A stretch of DNA of 64,000 nucleotides from Mansonella perstans (GCA_037074765.1 JBAMDO010000159.1:1-64000), one strand, 5' to 3'. Positions 12,237-24,169 are shown, counted from the stretch's first letter. Notes: generated by a model from the letters alone, not told the origin. Translations and numbers: made by a program.

Positions 12237-14981
12237 GTAATAATAATAATAGTAATAGTAATAGTAATAGTAATAGCAATAGTAATAGTAATAGTAATAG
12301 TAATAGTAATAATAATAATAAGTAATAATCTCAATTGTGATAATAAATAGTACAATGACAAGAATAGCAAATAATAATTATGACGATTGAGGACAATAGT
12401 AGAGGCAATTATTGGCAAGTAATTGATGCAATGGAAAAAGATATATTGGAGAATAATGGAGGAGATACACATAACTGAGAACAATTAATAGTATATAATA
12501 ACATTAATTAATTTGAAATGGAATGAAAATGAAATGAAATTATTTTAGAAAGTAAAAGTAAATTGATTGAGTGTGTGTGTTTGATGGAAAAGCTAAAAAA
12601 AGAAAAGTGTCAGCTCATGCATTCTCTCTATTTGTGCACTGAGTGAATGAATGTCTTTATGTATTCTAACAGCAAACAAACAAAAAATCAATCTATCATA
12701 AAAAATCGATATAATATCATCATAAAAGAGTTATTAATTTACAAAGCACAAATCAATGTGAAATTTGGAAAATTGCGAACTTTCATTTCAAAGAAAATTT
12801 CATTTCATTCAATATATTATTCTGCTTTCTTTATATATCTATAATTTTTGTCATTCAACTTTATTTAAAAAAAAAAAAACATATGAAATGAAATTGATTT
12901 CAGAATTTCAGTGTAATCTTATATGTATAAAATTTAAAAAGGAAAAAAAAAAGGACAGGATGTGAATAAACATTTTATACATGCCTTCAATTTCTTTAAT
13001 TTCCCAAGCAAAAGCCTTATAATTCATAGTAAATGAAGTGCAATCAATGTACTTTTAACATTTTTAATTTTCAATCCATATCATTTATTTTTAATACAAA
13101 TTATATCATAGGTATTTATATTAGATGAACAAACAGATTTTTCGCTAGCAATAAATGAATCATAAAATTAAAGACTGAACTTTAGCTTAACACAACTTTT
13201 GAAACGTTTAACTTATATTCTGCCAATAAAATTTAAACTAAACTGAGCAAAACTACGATGCGACCTTTCCTTTCCACTTATTATACATACTTGTACAAGA
13301 TTGCATTGATCAAACTATACTTCACTCAACTTATCTCCTCCATATCAACCTAATTATTTTAATGCATTATAAGACTAAGCCAAAAGCACTGTTCAATAAT
13401 TGATAATATAAATTTAAATGACTTAACAATACTAATATTAATATCAAAATCAGAAGAACTACATCGGACATATCATGTAAATTAACATTTATTCGCCTAA
13501 AAATTTTAATAAAATGCCATAAAATTGAAAGAATTTCACAATGGAAATGAAAAATAGTCAGAAATTGGAAATGATATTAGAACATATGGGAGTAAAAGGA
13601 ATTTACTAATTTTGCTGCTGCTACTACTGATACTGCTGCTATCATTGTTCCCTCAATAAATGTCATTTCAATGAAATATATGTATATATATACTCCCGCT
13701 GCGCCATTTCACACACACACTTACGGAGAAAAAACGAAAAAAAGCGCAATAAAAATTGTTATTCGATACTACAATGTATTAGCACAATTATTCATTTCAA
13801 ATATATTCTAATTGTCAAAACAAAATAATCGATTCACAAAATATATTTGGAAACTTTATCGCATAGCTTTCCATCTTAAAAGCACAATTCATTTATAACT
13901 AAACCACTGGCAAACTACTACTCTTTTGGATTGTTGTAAAGACATTTATTCATTTCAGTGTTTCAAATGAGTGATTTGTTCCTTCCTTCCCTCTTTCTTT
14001 ACTTCCTTCCATCCCTCCCCTTTCTTTACTTCCCTCTATCTCTCCAAAATATATCATATCATATAGCAACAATTAATCCTAAAATTCGTTTTGTTTACCA
14101 CAATTATTATCTTATTCTTAAAATTTTAACTCCAATAATAGCATTTATTATAAACATATATATATATATATAAATTTTAATAAAAATTTCAATAAATTCT
14201 TCGAAAATTCTCTTAGGAAAATTTGAAATATCCTTTAATTATCTTTAAATTCAAGATTTGCAAATTAAATCTTTCCTTAATCTTTTATAATATTCTTAAT
14301 ATAATAATTCATTCCGTACCAATTTTTCGAGCGAAATTGAAATAATTCGTCTTCAGTCCTCTTTCTGCTGCCTATTTGACGAACCAATCAATCCCTGCTT
14401 CCAAAATATTGTACAGGAAAGTAAGACAGAATAAATATCTAGTGCTCCATTATGCATTTAAAATTTGCAAGTGAAAAAAATTATACAATATTTTGTAAAA
14501 ACGAAGCATCATTTTGTAAAAGTAAATTAAAGTAAAGTAAAAATTGCTAAAAAATCTCGAAAAATGATGCCAAATTCAAAGAATGATAGAGATATGTTAG
14601 GGGTAATCTGACAATCTTCGTCATTTTCATAGAATCTCTCTGAACTATTCTTAATAAATTCGAACTGCTAAACTATTTGCAGAAATACATTAAACTGCCT
14701 ACTGCTGAACTATCTTTTTAATACTTTCAATTTTCCTTTCAAAAAATTAACAAACTAGTAAAAGTTATTTCAACAAAGATATACAATCACAAAAGTGACA
14801 TCTTTTTATGAATCGAACTGAATTCATTTTTTAATACAAACAAATATTTAAAAGATAACAAAATTTCACCAATCGATAACTAATTCTCTCATATAAATTT
14901 CATTTAAAAGAACTTACAACGTGTTTGTGGATGCAATTCCATCACTGTATGATATTCTATCTGCATACTTTGGTTAGCCAT
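2768..14981 (-). CDS. frl-1: FMNL/FRL-type diaphanous-related formin
   Basis: Nucleates and elongates unbranched actin filaments at the cell cortex under Rho-family GTPase control. Coding exons, transcript order: 14981-14918, 11275-11085, 10643-10560, 10291-10211, 9791-9712, 9552-9460, 9360-9093, 8827-8751, 8553-8460, 8122-7934, 7610-7461, 7284-7053, 6696-6417, 6105-6012, 5789-5633, 5218-5095, 4948-4780, 4607-4458, 4265-4133, 3988-3819, 3585-3442, 3324-3126, 2919-2768. Total 3375 nt, 1124 aa. GBD/FH3 spans about residues 70-410 ([58 protein letters not shown]), matching vertebrate FMNL rather than DAAM. A coiled coil (415-530) precedes a short FH1 with runs of five to seven prolines, then FH2 (about 630-1000, [17 protein letters not shown]) and a DAD-like segment near 1055-1075. 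The start is set by an in-frame stop just upstream. Residue 2 is alanine, so there is no N-myristoylation glycine. The 9360 acceptor is weak and least certain. Confidence 0.93.
11340..11400. repeat. GA-rich tract in formin intron 2
   Basis: A purine-rich GAGAGA stretch lies in the 3.6 kb intron between the first two formin coding exons. On the coding strand it reads as CTCTCT. Confidence 0.7.
12114..12329. repeat. TAA/TAG trinucleotide microsatellite
   Basis: About 215 bases of imperfect TAA repeats grade into TAATAG repeats in formin intron 2. The tract produces a long low-complexity open frame on the minus strand (isoleucine, threonine, leucine) that is not a gene. Confidence 0.95.
12330..14917. 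other. Formin intron 2, rest
   Basis: AT-rich intronic DNA without any coding exon that I can support. It holds short simple tracts, including a TATATA run at about 13678-13692 and a (TA)n run at 14156-14172, and a pyrimidine-rich CCTTCC stretch near 13980-14045. Confidence 0.5.
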
Positions 14982-15000
14982 AATCGATTGCTTCGTCCAT
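14974..15000 (-). promoter_or_regulatory. Upstream ORF overlapping the formin start codon
   Basis: The formin start exon begins after a strong acceptor (ATATCTTTTGCAG) at 15061-15063, which could be a trans-splice or a cis-splice site. The first ATG in that exon, at 15000-14998, opens a nine-codon ORF (MDEAIDYG then stop). Its stop codon overlaps the real start, in the arrangement ATGGCTAA. Translation of the formin would then need leaky scanning or reinitiation. An upstream exon-like stretch at 16142-16119 (ATG, donor GTAAG) would extend the same upstream frame to about 36 codons. Confidence 0.5.
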
Positions 15001-16297
15001 AGGAATTAAAACAAGTTCTAAATGTGAATTTGTTGTTAATAATCTCTTCGTGTCAACAGTCTGCAAAAGATATATTATTTGCGTAGTAATCAGAAAAATA
15101 CGAACTATGAAATTGCACATTTCATCACTATTTAAAATAATAACCATTTAAGAATAAAGTTCCAAAAAAAGCGAAGGAAAAAAATGAAAAGTAAAACAGA
15201 CAGAAAATTTTTAGTTGTGAATCAATCTGTAATATATATTTAATAATTAGCAAATACAATAAAACATGAGAGAAGTAATAATTGAGTAATTTACACTGTT
15301 ATCAAATTACAGGAAGGAATTTTTGAAGAAATGACATTGGTAACAATTTTTTAATCATGAAGTAAATTTTCCCGAATGAATAATGATTGAAGAAACAAAA
15401 AGCAAAATAATTTATTTCAAACTGAAATTCCACATCGAGGACCAACTATCATTTTCAACTATTTGCCCTGTAAATTACAGTTTTTTCCTCTTTCTCTTCT
15501 TCACTTTTTCTCATTTTCAACTTCGAAATATGCGCTTTCCTTGAACAAATATCATTAATTTTCTGAGAGTTTCTTTAATGAAATTAAAGAATTTTAATTT
15601 GAAATAAATCAATACCATCACAGTTGTCATAGAACAGGTGTGCGCCGTATCAACCAATAATTCCACACTTTTCAAAGCAATCCAAATGATACCATAACTT
15701 CTATTTCTTGTAGAAGTTTTCAGAGTAAATTGACAACAATTAATTGTTACTTTAGCTACTTAGTTAATTACTTAGTTCTTCTTTTGCTTTTGACCATTAA
15801 AGAATTTAATTGAAAATATAAGTGAAAAAGATGAAACTGAAATTTGATATGAAACTGAATGCAAAATAAAAATGCATCATATCGTTTGAATTTAATTTTA
15901 TTTCTAATTCAACTAAAATTTAAGTAACAATAGAAGTAAAAAACAACTCAAAGGAATCGATGACTGATCATTTGCTTAATAGGAAAGACTATAAAATGAG
16001 AATTCAGAAAAGAGAGAATAAAAAACTGAACAATTTGCTTAATTTTTACAAATTGAAATTTTGAACTAACGGTGACACTTTTTGAAACTTTATTTAAACA
16101 TTAATCAAACGTTCTTACCAAAGCTGTACTAAAACTCTGCATTGTGCAATAAAGGATAATTGATTATGAATAGAATTCATACAAGCAGCAAACGCGCAAT
16201 AACAACAACTATAGGAATAGATGTCCACGTACAGTTACATGTAATCATGTAAAACACACGCAAACAAACGTGGGAAATCCACACACACACACACAAA

Positions 16298-16371
16298 CAC
16301 GTATATTCGTGTACAGAAGTAGAAATGCACACAGACACATACATGTATATTCATGTATAGAAGTAGAGATG
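16298..16371. repeat. Two-copy tandem repeat of hairpin units
   Basis: Copy one starts CACGTATATTCGTGTA followed by CAGAAGTAGAAATG; copy two starts CATGTATATTCATGTA followed by TAGAAGTAGAGATG. Each unit opens with a near-palindrome, and the second copy has compensating changes (CACG/CGTG to CATG/CATG) that keep the arms complementary. Confidence 0.7.
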
Positions 16372-17278
16372 TAACATCCCGGAAATCACGTAGAAATGCG
16401 CACATGAATAGGCCAATGGAGAGGTTCGGGATGCTTGGCTCAAATGTTCATCAATGAGGGAATGAGCCAAGGAATCATAATCCATCTAAACAAGGAGATA
16501 ATCTTGGACAAGTCCCTTATTAGTTCACTCAATAGCATTCTTATCTTTCCCACTGTTTACATAACAATTGGATCTGAATAAATTTTTGGAACAAAGAAGG
16601 ATGCCCTTGGGAGATCAAATCTATGATTATTGTGACAGTTTCAATGTGACCTAAATCAACTTGGTGACAGAAAGAAGAAAGAAAGCTTAAATGTCAATGA
16701 CAATAATTATGCTCATTCATTAAGCTGAAGAAATAAGCGAAATAAGATGAAGCAAATTTGGAATTTAAAAAGAAGAGCTGTTAAATTTTCAAAATTCATT
16801 TAGATATTATAATTTGAAAAAGATGACTGAATTGAGAGTAATGAAATATTTACTTCAATGCAATGTGTTTGAGGTAAGTAAGAAGAAAAAAATTAAACGA
16901 ACTTATTAAACATCAATGTAAATTGACATTTCATTGCATGTACAATAAATGTGAATAGATAAATGTCGGAAAAGTGAATATTCAAAAAATATCTGGAAAA
17001 GAAAGTGAAAATAAATTCGAAATATAAGCATCAATGCTAATGAATAGGTAATTATCAAAAAATGTTTTCAAATTCTACAACTCTAATCGTTTTAAAATTC
17101 AAATCTGAGAAGTTTCAAGAAATGAAATTTTGTTTAATGCATACTTAACAAATGAATGAAAATTATATTCACTTATACCAACACACACACAAATGAGTTA
17201 TATCCTGTCAATCATTGTAAATCGATGACAATTCTGAGGAGTAGTAATCGATTTCTACATGATGCGTTGTGTGGATCG

Positions 17279-17297
17279 AGGTCAAATGACTTGACCT
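17279..17297. promoter_or_regulatory. Perfect inverted repeat AGGTCAA-N5-TTGACCT
   Basis: Seven-base perfect arms contain the AGGTCA half-site recognised by many nuclear hormone receptors, spaced by ATGAC. It lies about 2.3 kb upstream of the formin start codon and downstream of RPA43. The match is seen directly; function is inference. Confidence 0.35.
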
Positions 17298-19971
17298 TTT
17301 GTCAGTAGTGCCAGACTTTACAGCTCTCATCACATGCGCTTATTGGAAGGCATGTGTCAAGTTGATTATTCGAATTTCAATCTTTCAGATGTGGACAACG
17401 CGAAATGCGCGAATTGATCGTCGTTTCGATTGTTATATCACTACTATTGCTACTAGTTTGAATCAATTGTCATTGCATTGGTCACCATAAGCAATCAGTG
17501 AAAACCAATTATCCAGTCTTGCCACTTTCATCTGTTGAATGTTTGAATTTTCTTTAGAATAAATTGAATTTTAAAATGATTGCCTTATTAAGTTTCGCAT
17601 CGAGCAGCTTGTTGGTAATCATTTTAAAGGAATCAGATTTTAAGTAACCTGAAATTAGTACCCATTTGCCTTTCTCTTCAAGAATTAAGAATTTTGACAA
17701 GTCAAATATTTGTAAATTTTTTACTTTGAATGTTACAGAAATTATTAGCAGTTTTATTAAGTTAACTGAAATGAATTACAAAATAAAAAATTGAAATTGA
17801 AACTTTAGTTCCACAATTCATTTTGTTTGCTATCTAAAGCACTTTGAACTAGAGCAGTTTTTCTTCACACATGACATTATTCGTCGTCCATTATGCTAAT
17901 TACATGAGGATAATTTAGCATTATAGTGCAAATATTCATTTTTATTCTACTTGTATTCATTTTGCTTATTTGTTTATTTTTTTTCAAAATTCTAATCCAT
18001 TTTTTTTCAAATAATTTAATTTGCTATTAACCAAACTGGCAATTTTGTCAATTGATAATGCCACGACAAATAAGTTCATTTCTGGAAGCCATTCAACAAA
18101 CGGATTTCAAAATTAATAACAAAGAGAGATTCAAGTCCAGTTATCAAAGATAAACAAATGGCTGAAAATTAACGAGAATAATCGAAGTGAAAAACTTGAA
18201 GTGGAGAAGTAATAACAGCAATAATAACAGTAAAAGCATGGGTATAAATCATTTTTTATTTTGTTGTTTGACTATTTTTATTTATCGATTGACTAACTGA
18301 ATTATTTGTTGCTTAAGCCGACAAAAAGAAATTTTCTTTCTGATCCTCGAATTATTTGATGATGAATTAGCTGGTCTGAAATAAATCATTATTTCCTTTA
18401 AAAAGTTTATTCAGTTTTTCGCTAAACACATTACACACCTCCCTCTCATCATTCTTTTCTCATTCTGACAATTTCCAAAATTTAAAAAAATTTTGGCATT
18501 TCTAGAAGAAGTTATTTCAACTCTTCGATCCTCCACTAACTGGACCAGCTGACGCGAAATCTATTCTTTGTAGCATAATTGAAAGAAGAATTAATTCTTC
18601 GTAATTTAAGATAAGCAAATTAGAGTTTGTGATATTTTACAAATCTCATTTGAAATTAGTTCTATTAAAAATTCGATCTTTCAATCAAAAAAAAAGCATT
18701 CCGCACCACCCGCAGTTCATTACACACTTTTTATTTCTTGATGTAAAAATTTACGAATTGGAATGTGTGACATTACACTTTCCCTTCTTCTTTGTAAGCT
18801 TTTTTTAAATAGTAGGATGAATTTCTCATACCCTTAATTGATTTGTTCTCGTTTACAATAAGTCCGAGGGTGAAATATTAATGATTGCTTTTTTCAAATT
18901 TAAAAAATACAAAATATACTATTAGTAAGTCAATATAATGGAAGGAAAGAGAGGGAGAGCAAGAGAAATTAACAGGGAGAACATGTCAATTAAATAATTT
19001 TGAGTTTTTTCTCTCTTCTTCTCTCTCTCTCTCTCACATAATTTTTTTCATTTTAGCATGAACTAATCGTGGATTTATATTTAAGGATAGAAAAAAGAAA
19101 ATGACATTTGACTCTTTTTTTGAGAAAAGGACACTTTCATTTTTTTCAAAAATCTTAAAAAATATTATTAATAATTGCAGGAACTATTCGAAACACTTTA
19201 ATTTTTCCAGAATTTTTAAAATTTATTGCCAATAATTGAAGGAATTATCTGAAATTCATATTTAAACCTCTTCGTCCACTCACAGTGTAGCGGTCATCAA
19301 TCTCCCTAACAGATGGGCAGTTTAATTTAGTATCATCAATCTCTCTGACACACAGATGGCTCAAAATCACGTGCCCTTTACCGAAATACCGCACTCTCAT
19401 CGGTCGATTATTCGGCACACTATCAACTTACTAAAACATCCATAGTTTTAGTGTACTTCCAACACTGTTTAGGCAATCAATCTGATCTTAGACAAGTATT
19501 TTCAAAAGATCTCAAGAAGGTAAGAACTTCTGACGAATAATTACTAAACTGAAATAATTTAGTTACTACTTCTGATATTTGTAGAAACACATCAACAACA
19601 TAATTACGTAGCTGATGAGTCATCTAATTAAGCTTATTTCCGAGTAAAACGAAAAGTGTTAAACCTATGTCAGAAGAAAGCAATACTGTGGTGTTAATCT
19701 GTTTTTAATAAATTACAACAGAAAAATTACCAAAATGACTTATAAAGAGCAAAATCTATTTATTTTATCTTGAAGTTATAATATTTAACAAAAATCTGCA
19801 GTTTGCTAGGTATTTTTTCTTGGAGGATATGACGAAAAGTTTGTTTTAAAAATCGGCTTAATTTTTAACCATTAATAACATTTGATATTTGGAAAAAATG
19901 CACGATAAATCAAAAAAGGCAAATCGAACTTTCATTAAACGTTTCAAAGTTTGTTTCGCAACATTCAACAA

Positions 19972-19977
19972 TTTATT
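19972..19977 (-). terminator. AATAAA polyadenylation signal of the RPA43-like gene
   Basis: Plus-strand TTTATT, giving AATAAA on the coding strand, 37 bases after the stop codon of the RPA43-like gene; the spacing is typical of a compact nematode 3' UTR. Confidence 0.5.
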
Positions 19978-20013
19978 CAACATTCAACAGAAATGAAACA
20001 AATCACCGATGCG

Positions 20014-21701
20014 CTATATTATCTTCCCCTTTATTTGATATAATGAACCTTTGATTTCAATACTGGAAAATTCGATCAGCACTTGGTCACCAATTTCTGG
20101 ACAATTCTTTGTGTCCTTCAGATGCGCAAAAAAGGTTACTGTGCGATGTAGCATGGCGGTTACGAATTTCTGAAGAAAAGAAAAATGATATGCAGCAACT
20201 ACTGAAAATTCAATCATTGCTAAAATGATATGACTTCAAATAAGCAACATTTTCTATTTCTTTTACTACTTCATAGTGTGGAATGGAGGGATATTCCGCA
20301 ACAATGAGTAAAAGACGGAACGATAGATGGCACGAGAGATAATGGTATTTGTGATATATAAGATAACCGAAAACTTCTTCAAATTCCAACTGCTACTTGA
20401 GTTTAAAAAAGATTTCACATTTTAAAGTTTTTCATATTCCATATTTTCAAAGTTTCATATTTCAAAGCACAAAATAAAATACCTTATCAACAGCTGTAAC
20501 TAAGCAATTATAGGTTTGGCCTTCTTTCGGGCGAAATACAATGCAGTTTACATTTAAATCAATATGCATACATGGTTGATCAGCGATACAAAACGGTTTG
20601 TCAATAATATCAGTCTTTCCCACAGCCAATAAAATGCCATTTAATCTAAAACATATTAAATGGATCTCAATAAAAATTAACGCCTTATTAAAAAGTAATT
20701 TGATTTGAAGTTAATAATTTAATGAATAATAATACAAAACAAACTGCAAGATTTTAAAAATCCGCTGTTTCCTTCTGCAAACTACCAACCAACTTCCCAA
20801 ACCACTAAATGAATTCTTTTGTTAAAGTAACTTTTAATTGGAATATTTTTAATCTACAAAATTTTTATATAATACTGCTGAAATTTCAAACTTTACTTTT
20901 TCATTAGTAACTCGCTATTATGCAGTCACTTATCAATTTAAATAAAAAGAAAAATTGAAATATGAAATAACTTCATACGCTACATTCGTCCCTACTACGT
21001 TATCGCTCATTCAATTCCCTACTGACAGACGTGTAGAATTTATAAAAACTTACGATTTTCTATATTGACCAAGTGATGAGTTTAAAATATATCTTATAAC
21101 ATGAGCAGCTTCTCTTAACTGATGCCATCCAATCGTCATGTGGCGCTTTTCTACCACGCTAAACAAATCACAGCCTATATCTGTAGCCATAATCCTGCAA
21201 TATCAACAAAAATAACAAGTTGATAAATTTAAAATTAATAAATAGAGAGAAGTAGCAAATACTTACTTAATTGATAATATTTGAAAATATTTAAAAAAGC
21301 ATTTCGCAATAACAAATTTTTTTTTTTCAGTAGAATTGTTCTGCTATCAAAATACAAATACAATAAATCTAGTTTCCAGTAGCAGCGAAATCCATTTGAT
21401 GAGTCCTATAGACGCAAAACTATTTGGCACAAATAGTTAAAGCTGAAGAAAAAAACGGAAAAAAAGATAATGAACTCTACCTTTTTAATTTCTGATAGCT
21501 GATCCCAATATACTGATTTGTCCTCATATTCAGCTTATTACTATGACAACTTGTTGATTTGCTTTTGCTTATTCCGATGAAATTTCCCCACGTTTTACTT
21601 GAATCTATTTCCAATTCATCATCCATATTTTGCAGTTTTTTCCTCTTTGCACCAATTCCAGTGGTAGTTCCCGCATTTTCCGATCTTTTTCGCTTAGCCA
21701 T
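20014..21701 (-). CDS. RNA polymerase I subunit RPA43 (POLR1F)-like protein
   Basis: Predicted stalk subunit of RNA polymerase I, used in rRNA transcription in the nucleolus. Coding exons: 21701-21481, 21194-21054, 20645-20483, 20169-20014 (681 nt, 226 aa). The N-terminus is basic and nuclear-like (MAKRKRSENAG, GAKRKKLQN). The middle has the RPB7-type N-terminal domain pattern (YILNSSLGQYRKSLNGILLA, then a predicted strand with CIVFRPKEGQTYNCLVT), matching the human POLR1F order in which an Rpb7-like domain is followed by an OB-fold domain. The fourth exon supplies the OB part and ends in GSLYQIKGKII. It is shorter than human POLR1F (about 338 aa) and lacks its long lysine-rich C-terminal tail. 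The start ATG is the first in this frame with a basic N-terminus, but the frame stays open 24 bases upstream to an AG acceptor, so a longer N-terminus is possible. Gemin8 lies 650 bases upstream on the same strand. Confidence 0.75.
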
Positions 21702-21897
21702 ATTCCGAAATCCAATTTTAAAATCTCTAAATTTAAAAATTGAAAAACAATAAGTTCAAATAAGCTTGCAAATGTACAATAAAAATGCGAGATTTTGATC
21801 CTGGGATTTTCGAACAACAATGCGATCAATGCAGTGGACTTTTTTTTACTAAATAATTTATTGTAAAATGAATATATCATAATCAAAATCTTAAGCA

Positions 21898-22013
21898 CAT
21901 TGTCTGATAATTGGAACTGTCCTGAAATTAAATTAACATTAACGACCAGATCATCCATTATATAATCAGAAAGATGCGTACAGCTTAGTTCGTCTGCAAC
22001 AAACTCAGCAACC
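21898..22013 (-). CDS. Possible short ORF between Gemin8 and RPA43
   Basis: After a good acceptor (TTTTTTTTTGTCTAG) at 22023 there is an ATG at about 22013 and an open frame beginning MVAEFVADELSCTHLSDYIM. The frame stays open through to about 21605, but the later part looks like non-coding AT-rich sequence and overlaps the RPA43 start exon in another frame. No good donor was found. It could be a 5' exon of RPA43, a small separate gene, or chance. No family recognised. Confidence 0.18.
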
Positions 22014-22039
22014 ATAATAAAACTAGACAAAAAAAAACC

Positions 22040-22045
22040 TTTATT
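22040..22045 (-). terminator. AATAAA, probable Gemin8 polyadenylation signal
   Basis: It lies 308 bases downstream of the Gemin8 stop. A splice-acceptor-like TTTTTTTTTGTCTAG follows only about 15 bases later on the minus strand. Confidence 0.4.
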
Positions 22046-22352
22046 GGATATAAATAATTTTTACAAGAAAAAACTAAAGAGCCAAAAAAATAAAATTTGC
22101 AGTGAGTTGTTTATATTTAAGATAAACCATACTCAAGAGACTGGCGTTCTGAGAGATCGATGTATAAAAGCTACAGAAGAATTAACAAGTATGTTTTCCG
22201 ACAAATTCAATTAATTAATTACATCAAATGTCAAATATGATGCAAACACGCTTATTACATTATTACATAACCATTATATTATGTCTATATCATTAATAAT
22301 ATACAATTAACAATGTGATAATGCAAATACAAACATAGGAAAGACTTCAGAA

Positions 22353-23892
22353 CTATAATTTTAATGGTATATTGGGCCACAAATGTGCACCAGCTTGAGA
22401 ATAATTCTGTTCGAACCGAAGGTCCAAATGTGCTTCCATCGCCAAAATTTTTTCGGCATCACTACCATATAATTCTTTCATTTTATCCAATTTCTTACGT
22501 CGTTCCGCAGGACCATTGGGCAGTTCAAATGATCGCTTTTCACTGCCATAAACTCCAACTGTAACAGTATAATTAAAGGATGAAAATCACATCATTGCAG
22601 CGTAATATCGTAAGTTCTCTGTATATTTTAAACAAGATCCACGATATTGCTCACGCTGAAGTTTTCGGAAAGTTGAAAATTCATTATATCACAAAAATTA
22701 GCAACGGGTAATTTAAATTGTCTGAGTTAATGATAAATTGGATTATGAAATCAAAGTAATGAGCAAATACACAAGAGAGCGTTCGTTAGTTTTTTTTGTA
22801 ATCATTATTTCTCTCAAAACACTCAAGATCGATTCCAGTAATGATTCAGTCTAAATAAGTAGTAAATAAATAAAAACAAATGAACTTACTCTTGTCAGCC
22901 ATTACATAATGATCTTCGCTAAAGCAGCCATCTTTCTTATATCTCTTGGCTTCTTTGCTTCGATCAGCATCTCCTAAAACACCAAACGGTTAAAAGAAAA
23001 ATACCTTTTCACAATAATTATAAGATATTTGAAAAATTCTCCCAACAATAAATTAGTCCTAATTCACTAAATCAAAAAGAAAGTAATTCAATTTACATGC
23101 TAGTGTTAATTTTCCTAAGAATTCTACAACTGATAGAGAAGTACACAACATAATAAAAGGTCATAATGAATTACCAAAAAGGTGAGCATTTTATATTACT
23201 GATTTTTAGGAACTTAAAAGAAAACAAATACTTGAAGCATGCCACATAATTAATAGATACTTACTTTGCTTCCTATGCTCGATTGTTTGTCGGAAAAAAG
23301 CAACCATTTCGCTACTCATATCAGTGTCTTCGGTCACATCCCTTGATGATTTCTGTCTAACATTCGATAAACTATCACTGCTGCCTGTTCGTGCTAAAAT
23401 ATATCATTTTTTTTTAAAAAACATTTGCGAAATGCAAGCTGTTTGCAAAATATCGCATCGATGCATCTCTATCCTAATCCTAATCTGCTATTTAATATTA
23501 ACTTGGCAAATTCCTGATACACTAAAAGTTTCAAATCTAAATTAAGGGAAAACAAACTGTGATAAACTAGCACAATATAATCACAAAGCAGGTAATTAGC
23601 CATCACTATTTAACCCTCATTAATGAATGCTCAATAGCGATAAATAATATATGAACATAAATCTAATTACACAATAAAACATTATACTTGGCGAATGATT
23701 GCTCAAGACAAAAGATTCGTTGATGATGTTCGATTTCTTATCGTCATAATTTACAGTCGAATCAGATGAATCACTGATAGCGAATTCACGAGCTGCTTTA
23801 TGTACTTTAAACCATCGCAAAGCTGCTTGATGATAACTCCAAAAGTTCTTTAGATGTTGATCATTCATAAACCAAATCTTATTGTCACACAT
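22353..23892 (-). CDS. GEMIN8: Gemin8, SMN complex subunit
   Basis: Subunit of the survival-of-motor-neuron complex, which loads Sm proteins on spliceosomal snRNAs; in vertebrates Gemin8 links the Gemin6/7 pair to SMN. Coding exons: 23892-23688, 23393-23265, 22973-22890, 22558-22353 (624 nt, 207 aa). The N-terminal motif FWSYHQAALRWFKVHKAARE corresponds to the vertebrate Trp/His-rich segment. The C-terminal half is well conserved: EMVAFFRQTIEHRK (near residues 95-110), then PAERRKKLDKMKELYGSDAE, KILAMEAHLDL and the terminal WPNIPLKL, matching the human Trp-Pro-x-Ile-Pro-Leu-Lys ending. The middle is serine-rich and variable. The start is the first ATG, three bases after an AG acceptor at 23896-23897, compatible with spliced-leader addition. 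Length fits vertebrate Gemin8 (about 240 aa). The family call is firm; the exact N-terminus is less so. Confidence 0.88.
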
Positions 23893-24169
23893 CCTCTAAA
23901 TAAAAGGGATAAATATAATATCGCTAAATTACGAGTCTGCAAAGAAGGAAAATTTTGAATTCCAATGTGAGTTGACAAATATTGATAATATATAGAATAA
24001 TATAAAAATTTCTAAGCACTTTAGAAATAGCAACTAAATGACGAAAACATTCCTCAGCAGCAAATAATTATCAAAAAAATGTCTATATCACCACCATCAA
24101 CATCTAAATCACCACAGTAAAAACCATTTCCATTGTAATTCATAAATTTCGCCAGTGAAAAGCTTCATT

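Larger units (their letters stand above)
14982..19971. other. Formin upstream region
   Basis: Five kilobases between the formin start and the RPA43 3' end, with no convincing gene. It holds possible formin 5' non-coding exons (15060 and 16119-16142), CA repeats at about 16279-16297, a hairpin-forming tandem repeat at 16298-16371, a perfect inverted repeat of nuclear-receptor type at 17279-17297 and CT/GA tracts near 18950-19040. A less AT-rich patch at 19285-19435 carries a duplicated ATCATCAATCTC motif and a CACGTG site. Confidence 0.4.

Noticed and set aside
11987..12484. 165-codon minus-strand ORF
   Set aside because: It is a translation of the TAA/TAG microsatellite, nearly all Ile, Thr, Leu and Tyr; no real gene.
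17299..17490. Plus-strand 63-codon ORF in the formin upstream region
   Set aside because: No family, no splice context; composition slightly richer in GC but not codon-like.
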